From: Paracoccaceae bacterium
GTDB lineage: Bacteria; Pseudomonadota; Alphaproteobacteria; Rhodobacterales; Rhodobacteraceae
NCBI GenBank assembly: GCA_029862205.1
Contig: JAOTXT010000006.1
Span: forward strand, 1-64,000
Direction of reading: 5' to 3'
DNA: 64,000 bases
Shown here: one piece after another, positions 53,171 through 62,054 of the stretch
Position numbering within the stretch: position 1 is the first letter of the stretch
Layout of the letters: each line of letters starts with the position of its first letter
Notes under the pieces: generated by a model
Databases searched by the model: none
The model's input: the letters and a program-made list of their open reading frames with translations, nothing else
What the model was told of the DNA's origin: nothing
Position numbers and translations under genes: made by a program

Positions 53171-54045
53171 CACGACCCAACCGCACCTGGCTCTTCGCTC
53201 CCGGCAACCACGCCCGAAAGGTCGAGAAAGTATTTGGCGTGGGCGCGGACATGGCGATACTCGACCTCGAAGACGCCGTTGCCGCCGCCGAGAAGCAAGC
53301 CACCCGCGCCGTGGTCGCCGAGACGCTGAGGCAACCCCGGAGCTGCCGCGCCTATGTCCGGGTCAACGCGCTCGACACCGGCCTGACGTTCGGCGATCTG
53401 GAGACGGTCATCGTGCCCGGCCTCGACGGCATCGTGCTGCCGAAGGTCGAGCGTGCCGCCGATCTCCAGATGGTCGATTGGGTCGTTGGCGAGATTGAGA
53501 AGAAACAGGGCCTCGCCCAAGGCACGATCGACCTGATGCCGATCCTCGAGACCGGCCGCGGCATCGCTGAGGCGCGTACGATCTGTGCCGCCGGGGGGCG
53601 GCTCCGCCGGGCCTCCTTCGGCGCCGGGGACTACACGCGCGACATGGGCATGGATTGGACCATGGGCGAGGAAGAACTGGTGCAGGCCCGTGCCGAGGTG
53701 GTGCTGGCTTCACGCATCAACGATCTCGAACCGCCCATCGACACAGTCTTCATCCATATTCGCGAGACTGATGCCTTTGCCGCCTCCTGCACCCGGGTCC
53801 GGCAGATGGGCTTCCAGGGCAAGCTCTGCATCCACCCCGGCCAGATCGCACCCGCGAACGCCGCCTTCTCGCCCACCGAAGCGGAAGCCGCCCATGCCCG
53901 CAAGATCGTCGCCGCCTTCACCGAGGCAGAGGCCGCTGGCTCGACCTCGATCCAGGTCGACGGCTATTTCGTCGACTATCCCATTGTCGAAAAGGCGCGG
54001 CGCGTCATCGCACTTGCAGAGGCTATCGAAGGGAGCCGTCCATGA
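53167..54045 (+). CDS. CitE-like CoA ester lyase (HpcH/HpaI family)
   Basis: Mg-dependent lyase related to citrate lyase beta subunit and malyl-CoA lyase, 292 residues. RTWLFAPGNHARKVEKVFGVGADMAILDLEDAVAAAEK is the start of the TIM barrel with the conserved Arg and metal Glu/Asp. VLPKVERAADL, ILETGRGIAEA, RRASFGAGDYTRDMG and GKLCIHPGQIAPAN complete the family pattern. Substrate is probably a 3-hydroxyacyl-CoA or malyl-type CoA ester. It is translationally coupled to the crotonase before and the amidohydrolase after. Confidence 0.88.
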   Translation: MTRPNRTWLFAPGNHARKVEKVFGVGADMAILDLEDAVAAAEKQATRAVVAETLRQPRSCRAYVRVNALDTGLTFGDLETVIVPGLDGIVLPKVERAADLQMVDWVVGEIEKKQGLAQGTIDLMPILETGRGIAEARTICAAGGRLRRASFGAGDYTRDMGMDWTMGEEELVQARAEVVLASRINDLEPPIDTVFIHIRETDAFAASCTRVRQMGFQGKLCIHPGQIAPANAAFSPTEAEAAHARKIVAAFTEAEAAGSTSIQVDGYFVDYPIVEKARRVIALAEAIEGSRP

Positions 54046-55178
54046 CCCCTGACCTCATCCTCCGTGGCGGGCGGATCATCGACCCCTCTCAGGACATGGA
54101 TCAAACATCCGACATCGCCTTCGCGGGTGGCAAGGTGCAGGCCATCGGCGCCGTGGAAGCGGGGCCGGATACCCAGGTCCGCGACGTCTCTGGCCTGATC
54201 GTCTCGCCCGGGCTCATCGACCTCCACACCCATGTTTACTGGGGTGGCACCTCGATCTCGATCGACGCCGAGGACTTCTGCCGTAAGTCCGGCGTCACCA
54301 CCGCGATCGATACCGGCTCGGCCGGACCCGGCAATTTCGCGGGCTTCCGCAAGCACGTCATCGAGCCTTCCGAGGTGCGGATCCTCGCTTATCTCCATGT
54401 CTCGTTCGCAGGCATCTTCGCCTTCTCGCCGACGATCATGGTGGGCGAGAGCAAGGACGTTGACCTGATGGCCCCGCGCGAGGCAGCCGAGGTGGCGGAT
54501 GCCAACCGCGACGTGGTGATCGGCATCAAGGTCCGGCTTGGGCGCCACGCCTCGGGTGATCAGGGGATGACGCCTTTCGGCTATGCGCTCCAGGTCGCCG
54601 AGAAAACCGGATTGCCACTGATGGTCCATATCGACGAACCGCCACCCTCCTACGAGGAACTGGTCGACGCGATGCGTCCGGGCGACGTGCTGACGCATTG
54701 CTTCCGGCCGTTCCCGAACGCGCCCTGCACCGCGCAAGGCACGGTCAAGCCCGCGGTCAAGCGCGCCCGCGAGCGCGGGGTCCTCTTCGACGTCGGCCAC
54801 GGCAAGGGCTCGTTCGCCTTCAAGACCGCGCGGGCGATGCTGGCCAATGGATTCCTACCCGACACGATCTCGTCCGACATTCACCAGCTCTGCATCGACG
54901 GCCCGGCGTACGATCAGGTGACGACTATGTCGAAATTCCTCTGCATGGGGCTGCCGCTGGACGACGTGATCCGGCGCTCGACGGTCAACGCGGCAATGGC
55001 GCTGCGACGCCCAGAACTCGGCTCGCTGAAGCCCGGCTCGGTTGGCGACGCTACGCTCCTCAATGTAAGCGAGGGCGCATTCGACTACGAGGATGTTGTC
55101 GGCGAAGTGATGACCGGCAGCCGCAGGATCACCTCGGAAGGCGTGGTGATCGGTGGCAAATGGTGGTGGCCACAATAG
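54042..55178 (+). CDS. Amidohydrolase/deacetylase family metallohydrolase
   Basis: Cyclic-amide or deacetylase type amidohydrolase of 378 residues, ATGA overlap with the CitE-like gene. LILRGGRIIDPSQD starts the beta sandwich, SPGLIDLHTHVYWGG carries the metal His pair, VVIGIKVRLGRHASG has the Lys of the family, and MVHIDEPPPSYEEL, VLTHCFRPFPN and ISSDIHQLCIDGP carry the further His and Asp ligands. This matches the group named amidohydrolase/deacetylase, which includes dihydroorotase relatives. The pathway is likely breakdown of an amide-containing acid. Confidence 0.87.
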   Translation: MTPDLILRGGRIIDPSQDMDQTSDIAFAGGKVQAIGAVEAGPDTQVRDVSGLIVSPGLIDLHTHVYWGGTSISIDAEDFCRKSGVTTAIDTGSAGPGNFAGFRKHVIEPSEVRILAYLHVSFAGIFAFSPTIMVGESKDVDLMAPREAAEVADANRDVVIGIKVRLGRHASGDQGMTPFGYALQVAEKTGLPLMVHIDEPPPSYEELVDAMRPGDVLTHCFRPFPNAPCTAQGTVKPAVKRARERGVLFDVGHGKGSFAFKTARAMLANGFLPDTISSDIHQLCIDGPAYDQVTTMSKFLCMGLPLDDVIRRSTVNAAMALRRPELGSLKPGSVGDATLLNVSEGAFDYEDVVGEVMTGSRRITSEGVVIGGKWWWPQ

Positions 55179-55195
55179 GCGCGAACCCGGCCCTG

Positions 55196-55441
55196 CTAAC
55201 GGTCGACGACCGGCCCGTCCTTCGGCGACGGGTCCTCGCCCCCGCTGCTATACATGTGGCGGCGCGGCGCAACCCAGGTCGATTTCGGCGGCGTGCCCAC
55301 AAACCCCTCGATCTTTGGTACGCAGGCTTCCTTAGTGTGCCAATAGCCATACCCTTTCGGGCAGGGGATGCAGCCCGCCTCGGCCTCGCTGGCCATCCCG
55401 GCCACGGCGAACACCGCCAGGAGAAAGATCGTGATCCGCAT
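55196..55441 (-). CDS. Small secreted Cys-containing protein, unknown
   Basis: Not recognised. The ATG at 55441 gives 81 residues with a good signal peptide (ITIFLLAVFAVAGMASEAEA, cleavage after Ala22). The mature peptide begins GCIPCPKGYGYWHTKEAC, with Cys24, Cys27 and Cys40, then a Gly/Pro-rich tail. The ribosome site is weak. A signal peptide this clear is unlikely by chance, which supports a real gene between two convergent or tandem catabolic genes. Confidence 0.6.
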   Translation of the reverse strand: MRITIFLLAVFAVAGMASEAEAGCIPCPKGYGYWHTKEACVPKIEGFVGTPPKSTWVAPRRHMYSSGGEDPSPKDGPVVDR

Positions 55442-55486
55442 CGCTCTCAAAATTCACCCCTTCGCATTCGCACCACGATCCACATT

Positions 55487-56833
55487 CTACCGCGCAACCG
55501 TGGCCACGTCGAGGCGCCGGGATGCTGCCTCACGCTCGAGCCACCGCGCCGCGCGCAGCAACGCGCCATCCTCGCCCTTCGGGCCGACAAGCTGCACTCC
55601 CATCGGCAGGCCGTCGATCAGCAACAGAGGCAGGGTCACGCAGGGCACGCCCGCATAGGTCCAGAAGGCATTGAAGACCGGCTCTCCGGTGCTGCCCTGC
55701 CCCTCTGGCGCGGGGCCAGGCGAGGCCGGGGTCACGAGGGCGTCGAACCGCTCGAACAGGGGCGCCAGCGCCGCGTTCGCGTCCGCCCGTTTTGCCACTG
55801 CTTCGGCGTAAGCCGCCGAGGAAATCTCTCGCCCGATCTCGACGCCCATGCGCAGGCGCGGGCTCATCGCCTCGCCGTAGTAGTCAGCCAGCGGCCCGTA
55901 GTAGCGCGCAATGCCGTAGAACTGACAGATCCGGTGCCATTCCCAGGCCTGTTCCATGCCGTCCGGCAGCACAACCTCCCCCAGGCCCTTGGCAAAATCC
56001 TCCAGAGCGTCTCGCATCCGCGCCTCGCCCCGGCGCCAGACCGGACTGCGCAGGAAACCGAGCTTCGGTGCATGTTCAGGCTCTTCCACCGCGATATTGG
56101 CCAACGGCCCCGCGACTTTGCCTATGCAATCCGGGTCCGCCGGGTCCAGGCCGATCAGGGCATCTGCCAGCAGCGCAACGTCCTCGACCGACCGCCCATA
56201 GGTGCCGATCGTGTCCAGCGGGTCCGACTGCGCCAACATCCCGGCGCGCGAGATCAGCCCGAAACTGGGCTTGAAACCGTGGATTCCGCAATAGCTGGCG
56301 GGCCGGATCACCGAACCACCGGTCTGGGTGCCGAGCGCGGCAGGCACCATGCCGGCGCGCACCGCCGCTGCGGAACCGGAAGACGAGCCCCCGGGCGTAT
56401 GCGCCGGGTTCACCGGGTTCCGGGTCTTGCCCGCGGCCCGGTTGGCGCATTCGGTCGTGACCGTCTTGCCCATGATCACCGCGCCCGCGGCGCGCAGCCG
56501 CGCGACCGCCGCCGCGTCCTTTTCGGGCCGCCGCCCCTTATGCCCGCCGAACCCGTTCTCGGTAGGCATGTCGGCAGTGTCGATGATGTCCTTGATCCCC
56601 ACTGGCACGCCGTGGAGGTCCCCAAGGGAAGCGCCGTTCGCCTGGCGCTGATCGGCCGCCCGCGCTTGCGTCAGCGCCAACTCCGGATCGAGGAAGGTCC
56701 AGGCCCGTACCTCCGCCTCGCGCGCCTCGATCCGCGCCAGGCAGGCCGAGACCAGCGCTTCGGAGGTCAGGTCTCCCGACGCAATCCGCCGCGCCGCTTC
56801 CGCCGTGCCAAGGTCCGCCGGATCAGTCCCCAT
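55487..56833 (-). CDS. Amidase signature family protein
   Basis: Ser-cisSer-Lys amide hydrolase of 448 residues. The Lys is in GVPVGIKDIIDTADMPTENG, and the Ser pair lies in GGSSSGSAAAVRAGM and TQTGGSVIRPASYCGIHGFKPS. The ATG at 56833 follows GAGG at 9 bases; an ATG at 56842 sits too close to it. It overlaps the preceding oxaloacetate-decarboxylase-like gene by 11 bases. It is not GatA: there are no gatB or gatC genes, and the C-terminus is shorter. Substrate unknown. Confidence 0.87.
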   Translation of the reverse strand: MGTDPADLGTAEAARRIASGDLTSEALVSACLARIEAREAEVRAWTFLDPELALTQARAADQRQANGASLGDLHGVPVGIKDIIDTADMPTENGFGGHKGRRPEKDAAAVARLRAAGAVIMGKTVTTECANRAAGKTRNPVNPAHTPGGSSSGSAAAVRAGMVPAALGTQTGGSVIRPASYCGIHGFKPSFGLISRAGMLAQSDPLDTIGTYGRSVEDVALLADALIGLDPADPDCIGKVAGPLANIAVEEPEHAPKLGFLRSPVWRRGEARMRDALEDFAKGLGEVVLPDGMEQAWEWHRICQFYGIARYYGPLADYYGEAMSPRLRMGVEIGREISSAAYAEAVAKRADANAALAPLFERFDALVTPASPGPAPEGQGSTGEPVFNAFWTYAGVPCVTLPLLLIDGLPMGVQLVGPKGEDGALLRAARWLEREAASRRLDVATVAR

Positions 56834-57701
56834 ACAGGTCATCCTCCAGATACTCCTTCGTCCACTGGTCGTAGTCCGCCTTGCGCGTCACCTGCGCCAT
56901 CAGCTCCTTCGAGGCGAGCCCGGGCAAGTCGGCGGGCTCGACCCCTTCTTTCTGCGCCTTCAGGACCGCATGCATGGCTTGCACGGCCGCCGGCAGGGTC
57001 GGGTGCCCACGCAGGCAAATCTTAACCCGGTGCGCCGCTAGATCTTCCGCGCTCATCGCCCGCCAGGATGGGCCAGCCATGACCATCGGCACCGAAACCG
57101 CCTCGGCCAGGGCCTCGATCTGATCGCGAGCTGTGACGTTCAGCAGGAACAGCGCATCGACGCCGGCCGCCTCGTAGGCGCGCGCCCGGGCGATGGCGTC
57201 GTCAATCCCGGTTACACCCGCCGCGCTGGTTCGCCCGACGATCACAAGCGAAGGGTCGCGCCGCGCCGCCACTGCCGCCTTCATCTTGCCCACCCCTTCG
57301 TCGACCGAGAGGAGCCGCGTCTCAGCCCCCTGCCCGTAAGCTTGCGGCAGCGCCGTGTCCTCGATGGTCAGCGCGGCGACGCCCGCCGCCTCGCATTCCT
57401 CGACCGTACGCATGACGTTCAGCGCGTTTCCGTAGCCATGATCGGCGTCCACCATGAAGGGCAAAGCACTCGCCCGGCTGATCCGCCGGCACTGATCGGC
57501 GAACTCCGTCAGCGTCAGCACGATCAGATCCGGCGCCCCCAGCACCGCCAGCGAGGCGGTGGAGCCCCCGACAATCCCCATCTCGTAGCCCAGATCCTCG
57601 GCGATCCGGGCGGAAAAGGCGTCAAAAACCGAGGCCGGCACGATGCAGCGATCGGTCTCGAGATGCGCCCTGAAGCGTTCGCGGCGTTCGATGAATGTCA
57701 T
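56823..57701 (-). CDS. Oxaloacetate decarboxylase-like protein (isocitrate lyase/PEP mutase superfamily)
   Basis: TIM-barrel lyase of 292 residues from the ATG at 57701 (GGAGG upstream). VVPASVFDAFSARIAEDLGYEM-type opening, VDADHGYGNALNVMRTVEECEAAGVAALTIEDTALP and VIVGRTSAAG are the form seen in the oxaloacetate decarboxylase branch described in Pseudomonas. The KRCGH active-site loop of methylisocitrate lyase is replaced by QAYGQGAE. Oxaloacetate or a related 2-keto acid is therefore the likeliest substrate. It is divergent from the HpaB-family gene. Confidence 0.83.
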   Translation of the reverse strand: MTFIERRERFRAHLETDRCIVPASVFDAFSARIAEDLGYEMGIVGGSTASLAVLGAPDLIVLTLTEFADQCRRISRASALPFMVDADHGYGNALNVMRTVEECEAAGVAALTIEDTALPQAYGQGAETRLLSVDEGVGKMKAAVAARRDPSLVIVGRTSAAGVTGIDDAIARARAYEAAGVDALFLLNVTARDQIEALAEAVSVPMVMAGPSWRAMSAEDLAAHRVKICLRGHPTLPAAVQAMHAVLKAQKEGVEPADLPGLASKELMAQVTRKADYDQWTKEYLEDDLYGD

Positions 57702-57720
57702 GGCGCGGTCGCCTCCGTGA

Positions 57721-57748
57721 TTGGCTGGTCGGGCGGCCATGCTATGGT
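57721..57748 (+). promoter_or_regulatory. Possible promoter of the HpaB-family gene
   Basis: TTGGCT (57721-57726), a 16-base spacer and TATGGT (57743-57748), 50 bases before the start codon of the rightward gene. Confidence 0.35.
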
Positions 57749-57798
57749 AGGGGCGTGGCCTAGAAAACCGCCGCTATTCCCGATGGGAGGAAAAGCCG

Positions 57799-59352
57799 AT
57801 GCTGATGACCGGTGCCGACTATCGCGAGTCGCTCACACGCCTCGCCCCCCGGGTCTTCGTCAATGGCGAGCGGGTCGAGGACGTGGCGACGGCCCCGCAA
57901 CTGGCACCGGGCGTGAACGCGGTTGCGGTGACCTACGACTATGCCCACGACCCCCGCTACAGTCACCTGATGACGGCCGAGGAGCTGGCGACGGGCAAGA
58001 CCGTCAACCGGATGCTGCATATCGACCGGCGACCGCAGGACCTGATCGAGAAGCTCGAAGCCGTGCGCCTCGTCTGCCGCGAGGTCGGCTGCGCTCAGCG
58101 GTATCTGACCCACGATGCGCTCAACGGCATCCATCAGGCGTCCCATGCTGTCGATGCGGACAAGGGCACCGACTATCACCAGCGGTTCCTCGCCTATCTG
58201 GCCGAGGTACAGGACCAGGACCTGACGCTGGGCGTCGCCATGACCGACGGCAAGGGCGAACGGTCGCTGAGGCCGCACCAGCAATCCAATCCGGACGCCT
58301 ATGTCCATATTACCGAGCGCGGGGCGGACGGCATCGTCATCCGCGGCGCCAAGGCGATCATCACCGGCGGGCCTTACATGCACGGACTGCTGGTCATGCC
58401 GTGCCGGAACATGACCGAAGACGACACCGATTTCGCCGTCTGTTGCGCCGTGCCGGCGGATGCGGAGGGCCTGACCCATATCTCGCGCCCCGCCGGGCGT
58501 CCCGGCGAGAAGATGGCGAAGTTCAGTGCCCGATATGGGCAGTGCACGTCCGTGGCGATCTTCGACGATGTCTTCGTGCCGTGGGACCGGGTGTTCCTGG
58601 CGGGCGAGTGGGAGCACTCCCAGCGCTTGACCTCGACCTATGCCACCCATCACCGGCATTCCTGCATCGGCGCTAGGGCCGGATTCGGCGACCTGTTGAT
58701 CGGCGCGGGCGTGTTGGCGATCGAGGCCAATGGGCTGGACCCGGCCCAGAACGATCATCTGCGGGACGATCTGGTCGAACTGATAAAGATCGTCGAAGGC
58801 TGGTACGCCTGCGGCGCGGCGGCATCTGTCTACGGCTTTGCCAATCCTTCAGGCGCGTTCCAGCCCGACGGGGTGTTTGCCAATGTGGGCAAGTTGATGA
58901 TGACGACCCAAATCTATGACATGCACCGGCTGGCCCACGACGTCTCCGGCGGCATGGTGGTGGCGCTGCCGGGGCCGGACGAGGACCACAATCCCGAGAC
59001 CAAGGGCGACCTGATGGCGATGCTGGGAACCCGGCCGGACATACCCTACGGGAGCCGCGCCGAGGTCATGCGGTTCATGAACGACCTGACAGCCTCGGAC
59101 ACGGCGGGCTGGATGTCGGTCATCTCGCTTCACGGCGGCGGCAGCCCCGAGGCCATGCGCCGCGAGATCTACCGCTATTACCCGATCGAGGAGCGGCGCG
59201 AACTGGTCGAGCGATTGCTGGATCGTGGAGTACTGGATACCGGCGAGAAGGTGTCGAAACAGCCGGGCCGGTGCTGCCCGGTGGGGTGCCAGATGCCGGA
59301 GACGCCGCAACTGGACGCGCCCGCGCCGAAGCCCCGTCTGGCGGCGGAATAG
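57799..59352 (+). CDS. 4-hydroxyphenylacetate 3-hydroxylase (HpaB) family protein
   Basis: Flavin enzyme of the acyl-CoA dehydrogenase-like HpaB/4-hydroxybutyryl-CoA dehydratase family, 517 residues. GGGAGGAAAA precedes the ATG. TGADYRESLTRLAPRVFVNGERV and DRRPQDLIEKLEAVR are the N-terminal signatures; AIITGGPYMHGLLVMPCRNM and FDDVFVPWDRVF follow. Most Fe-S ligands of the dehydratase seem changed (a Tyr and an Ala at two Cys places), so a reduced-flavin monooxygenase is favoured. A CCPVGC cluster in the C-terminal tail is unusual. No HpaC flavin reductase is adjacent. Confidence 0.82.
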   Translation: MLMTGADYRESLTRLAPRVFVNGERVEDVATAPQLAPGVNAVAVTYDYAHDPRYSHLMTAEELATGKTVNRMLHIDRRPQDLIEKLEAVRLVCREVGCAQRYLTHDALNGIHQASHAVDADKGTDYHQRFLAYLAEVQDQDLTLGVAMTDGKGERSLRPHQQSNPDAYVHITERGADGIVIRGAKAIITGGPYMHGLLVMPCRNMTEDDTDFAVCCAVPADAEGLTHISRPAGRPGEKMAKFSARYGQCTSVAIFDDVFVPWDRVFLAGEWEHSQRLTSTYATHHRHSCIGARAGFGDLLIGAGVLAIEANGLDPAQNDHLRDDLVELIKIVEGWYACGAAASVYGFANPSGAFQPDGVFANVGKLMMTTQIYDMHRLAHDVSGGMVVALPGPDEDHNPETKGDLMAMLGTRPDIPYGSRAEVMRFMNDLTASDTAGWMSVISLHGGGSPEAMRREIYRYYPIEERRELVERLLDRGVLDTGEKVSKQPGRCCPVGCQMPETPQLDAPAPKPRLAAE

Positions 59353-59367
59353 CCTGGGAATCCTGAC

Positions 59368-60144
59368 CTAATCAGACGACCGCAGCGCCGCCAGGCCGAT
59401 CCCAGTCGCGTCGAAACCGCCATCAACCGCAATCGTCTGTCCGTTCACATAGCTCGCCCGATCGCTGGTCAGGAAGAAGATCACCTCGGCGATTTCTTCC
59501 TCCAGCCCGTAACGGTTGAGCGGGATCGCCTGGTGATAGTCCGCGCGGATCGCGGGACTGTGGACCTTCTTCGCCATCGCCGTATCGACCGGGCCGGGAG
59601 CAATGGCGTTCACGCGGATACCCTTGTCGCCTAACTCCGCCGCCTGCTGCTTCGTCAGGTGCATCAGCCCTGCCTTGCTCGTGCCGTAGGCGGTGCGCAG
59701 CGTGCTGGCGCGCACGCCCGAGATCGACGCGATGTTGACGACGGCTCCGCCGCCGCCCGCCAGCATGACCGGCGCGCAAGCCTGCGTGCAGAGGAACGGG
59801 CCGCTCAGGTTGACCGCCAAAATCCGGGACCAGGTGGCGAAATCGGTTTCGAGGATCGGGCAAAAGTCGGCGACGCCCGCATTGTTGATCAGCGCATCGA
59901 TCCGGCCGAAGCGCTCAATGATGGCCTTGACCGCCGCACTCACCTGATCGGGCTCGGCGACATCACATTCGACGGCCATGGTCGTGTCGGGCAGCCCGAT
60001 GGCCGAGTGGGCCGCAGCCAGCGTCACCGTATCGATGTCGAGCAGCACCGCCGCCCACCCCTCGGCCAGGTATTTCTTCGCGGTCGTTAGACCGATGCCT
60101 CGTGCGGCGCCGGTTACCAGCGCAACTCTCCGCGGCACGCTCAT
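59368..60144 (-). CDS. Short-chain dehydrogenase/reductase
   Basis: Classical SDR of 258 residues with TGAARGIG (residues 11-18), NNAG, Ser in IASISGVRAS and the Tyr-x3-Lys of RTAYGTSKAGL. The C-terminal ASYVNGQTIAVDGGFDATG is standard. The Asp in LLDIDTVT after strand beta-2 favours NAD over NADP. Substrate unknown. It is translationally coupled (ATGA) to the HIBADH-like gene upstream, suggesting consecutive alcohol or hydroxyacid oxidations. Confidence 0.88.
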   Translation of the reverse strand: MSVPRRVALVTGAARGIGLTTAKKYLAEGWAAVLLDIDTVTLAAAHSAIGLPDTTMAVECDVAEPDQVSAAVKAIIERFGRIDALINNAGVADFCPILETDFATWSRILAVNLSGPFLCTQACAPVMLAGGGGAVVNIASISGVRASTLRTAYGTSKAGLMHLTKQQAAELGDKGIRVNAIAPGPVDTAMAKKVHSPAIRADYHQAIPLNRYGLEEEIAEVIFFLTSDRASYVNGQTIAVDGGFDATGIGLAALRSSD

Positions 60145-61043
60145 CCTTCCGCCTCGCCGGTCAGGCCCTCGATGATCCGCATCACCTCGGTATGGTCGGC
60201 CCTCGGCCCCAGCGCCGCCTCGGCGCGGTTGTAGAGGTCGCGGCAGGCCGAGAGCCCGTCAGCGGGAACCTCCAAATCCGCAGCCAGCGTGGCGGCCATC
60301 CGCAGGTCTTTCGCCATCAAACCCATAGTGAAACCAGCGGCATACGCCTCATTATTGATATGCTGCTTCAACTTCACATCGGTCGCATTGTTCCGCCCGG
60401 TCGAGACGTTGAAGACATCCGCCATCACGTCCGGGTCCAAGCCAAACCGCCGGCCAATCAGCACCGCTTCGCAAGCCGCAGCCAGGCCCGAGGCCGAGAG
60501 GTAATTGTTCAGCACCTTCATCGCGTGCCCGGCCCCTAGCTTTCCGCACCGAAAGACCGTGCCCATGGCGGAAAGCGCGGGCTCGATCCGGTCGATCACC
60601 GCGTCGTCGCCGCCCGCCATGATCGTGAGTTTCCCGAGTTCCGCGCGCCAGACACCGCCCGAGACCGGCGCGTCGATCAGCGTAATTCCAGTGCCCTCCA
60701 GCACCTCGGCCAGAGAAGTCGTCTCCAACGGGTAGGAGGTGCTCATATCCGCCAGCACGGCGCCCGGCGCCATAGCTTCGGCGAGTCCGCCAAGATTTGA
60801 TTGATCGGGCCCCATGACCGCCGCGCGCACCGCCTTGCCGTCGGGCAGCATAGTGATGACCAGATCCGCGCCCGCCGCCACCTCGGCGGGGCTTCTGACC
60901 ACGACCGCGCCCGTCACACGCACCGCCGCTTCTCGGTCCAGGTCATAAGCCCGCACCGGCCAGCCGGCGTTCACCAGGCAGGACGCCATCGGCGCCCCCA
61001 TCATGCCGATACCGACAAAGCCGATCGTAAACTTGTCCGTCAT
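60141..61043 (-). CDS. 3-hydroxyisobutyrate dehydrogenase family NAD(P)-dependent oxidoreductase
   Basis: Beta-hydroxyacid dehydrogenase of 300 residues. The N-terminus FVGIGMMGAPMASCLVNAGW is the Rossmann motif, FIDAP-type sequence appears as LIDAPVSGGVWRAELGKLTIMAGG, and the catalytic Lys is in GAGHAMKVLNNYLSASG. GGAGGG lies before the ATG. Relatives oxidise 3-hydroxyisobutyrate, tartronate semialdehyde or similar acids. A possible fragment of another gene end lies immediately upstream. Confidence 0.87.
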   Translation of the reverse strand: MTDKFTIGFVGIGMMGAPMASCLVNAGWPVRAYDLDREAAVRVTGAVVVRSPAEVAAGADLVITMLPDGKAVRAAVMGPDQSNLGGLAEAMAPGAVLADMSTSYPLETTSLAEVLEGTGITLIDAPVSGGVWRAELGKLTIMAGGDDAVIDRIEPALSAMGTVFRCGKLGAGHAMKVLNNYLSASGLAAACEAVLIGRRFGLDPDVMADVFNVSTGRNNATDVKLKQHINNEAYAAGFTMGLMAKDLRMAATLAADLEVPADGLSACRDLYNRAEAALGPRADHTEVMRIIEGLTGEAEG

Positions 61044-61160
61044 GGCTCAGCCCTCCATCACGCTTGCGATTTCCTCTAGCGCGCGCTCGCGGCCCGCGCC
61101 AGCGCCATGCTAGATGCATCGCCGACCTGATCGTTGCCCACCGCCCGGCAAGAGGCCCCA

Positions 61161-62054
61161 TTGGAACTGATCTGGATCCCCATCGCCATCCTGGCCGCGC
61201 TGATGCAGGCAGTGCGCACGGCCGCGCAGAAGGCGCTGAACGCAAGACTGTCGACCTGGATGACAACATACGTGCGCTCGCTCTTCGGGCTGCCGCTTTC
61301 GGTCGTCTATCTGCTGGCGGTCATGGGGTATGAGGGGCTGGGGCTGCCACCACTGACCGCGACCTACCTCGCCTATTGCTTCGGCGCTGCCGCGGTTCAG
61401 GTGATCGCCACCTATCTGCTGATCTGGCTCTTCCAGATGCGCAATTTCGCGGTCGGCACGATGCTGTCGAAGACAGATGTGATGCAGGCGGCGCTGATCG
61501 GCTCGGTCTTCTTCTCCGAAGCGATCTCCGGGATCGGATGGGTCGCCATCCTGCTGACCATTGCCGGCGTGATCGCAATCTCGATCGGCCGCGCCGGGGC
61601 CGCCGGGATCGGCGCGCTGGGCGCCAAGCCCACCATCGTCGGGCTGGCAACAGGGTTCTTCTTCTGCATGTCGTACCTGTTCCTGCGCGAGGCCAGCCTG
61701 GGCCTATCCCAAGGCGGGTTCCTCTACCGCGCCGCCTGGACCGTGGTGATCGTCGGCATTTTCCAGGTCGTCTTCGTCGGCGCCTATCTGGGCGTAACCG
61801 AGCGCAGCAGCTTCGGGGCGCTCAAAGGGCTGATGCCGCTCTGCTGGTTCATCGGCGTGACCAGCGCCATCGGCTCGATCGGCTGGTTCACCGCGATGAC
61901 CCTGCAAAACGCGTCCTACGTAAAGTCGGTCGGCCAGATCGAGGTGGTCTTCACCCTCGCCATCTCGGCATTCTACTTCATGGAGCAGATCAACCGCTTG
62001 GAATTCCTCGGCATCGCGGTCATTGTCGCGGGCGTTTTGATGTTTCTGCTGTGA
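61161..62054 (+). CDS. DMT/EamA family transporter
   Basis: Inner membrane exporter-like protein of 297 residues with about ten helices in two EamA halves. The TTG at 61161 after AGAGG is preferred, giving ELIWIPIAILAALMQAVRTA at the N-terminus; an earlier start would add charged residues without a ribosome site. The first half ends near AGVIAISIGRAGAAG, and the second contains IGWFTAMTLQNASYVKSVGQIEVVF, typical of EamA repeats. Substrate unknown. The next gene overlaps its stop by 4 bases. Confidence 0.84.
   Translation: MELIWIPIAILAALMQAVRTAAQKALNARLSTWMTTYVRSLFGLPLSVVYLLAVMGYEGLGLPPLTATYLAYCFGAAAVQVIATYLLIWLFQMRNFAVGTMLSKTDVMQAALIGSVFFSEAISGIGWVAILLTIAGVIAISIGRAGAAGIGALGAKPTIVGLATGFFFCMSYLFLREASLGLSQGGFLYRAAWTVVIVGIFQVVFVGAYLGVTERSSFGALKGLMPLCWFIGVTSAIGSIGWFTAMTLQNASYVKSVGQIEVVFTLAISAFYFMEQINRLEFLGIAVIVAGVLMFLL

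Noticed and set aside
54698-57025. 775-codon plus-strand frame spanning amidohydrolase end, amidase and lyase
   Set aside because: It crosses three genes with clear active-site motifs in other frames and shows no recognisable domain itself.
56823-57701. 2-methylisocitrate lyase (PrpB)
   Set aside because: The KRCGH loop is absent and there is no prp operon around it, although an MmgE/PrpD gene exists elsewhere in the window.
57799-59352. 4-hydroxybutyryl-CoA dehydratase
   Set aside because: Most of the expected Fe-S ligands appear substituted.
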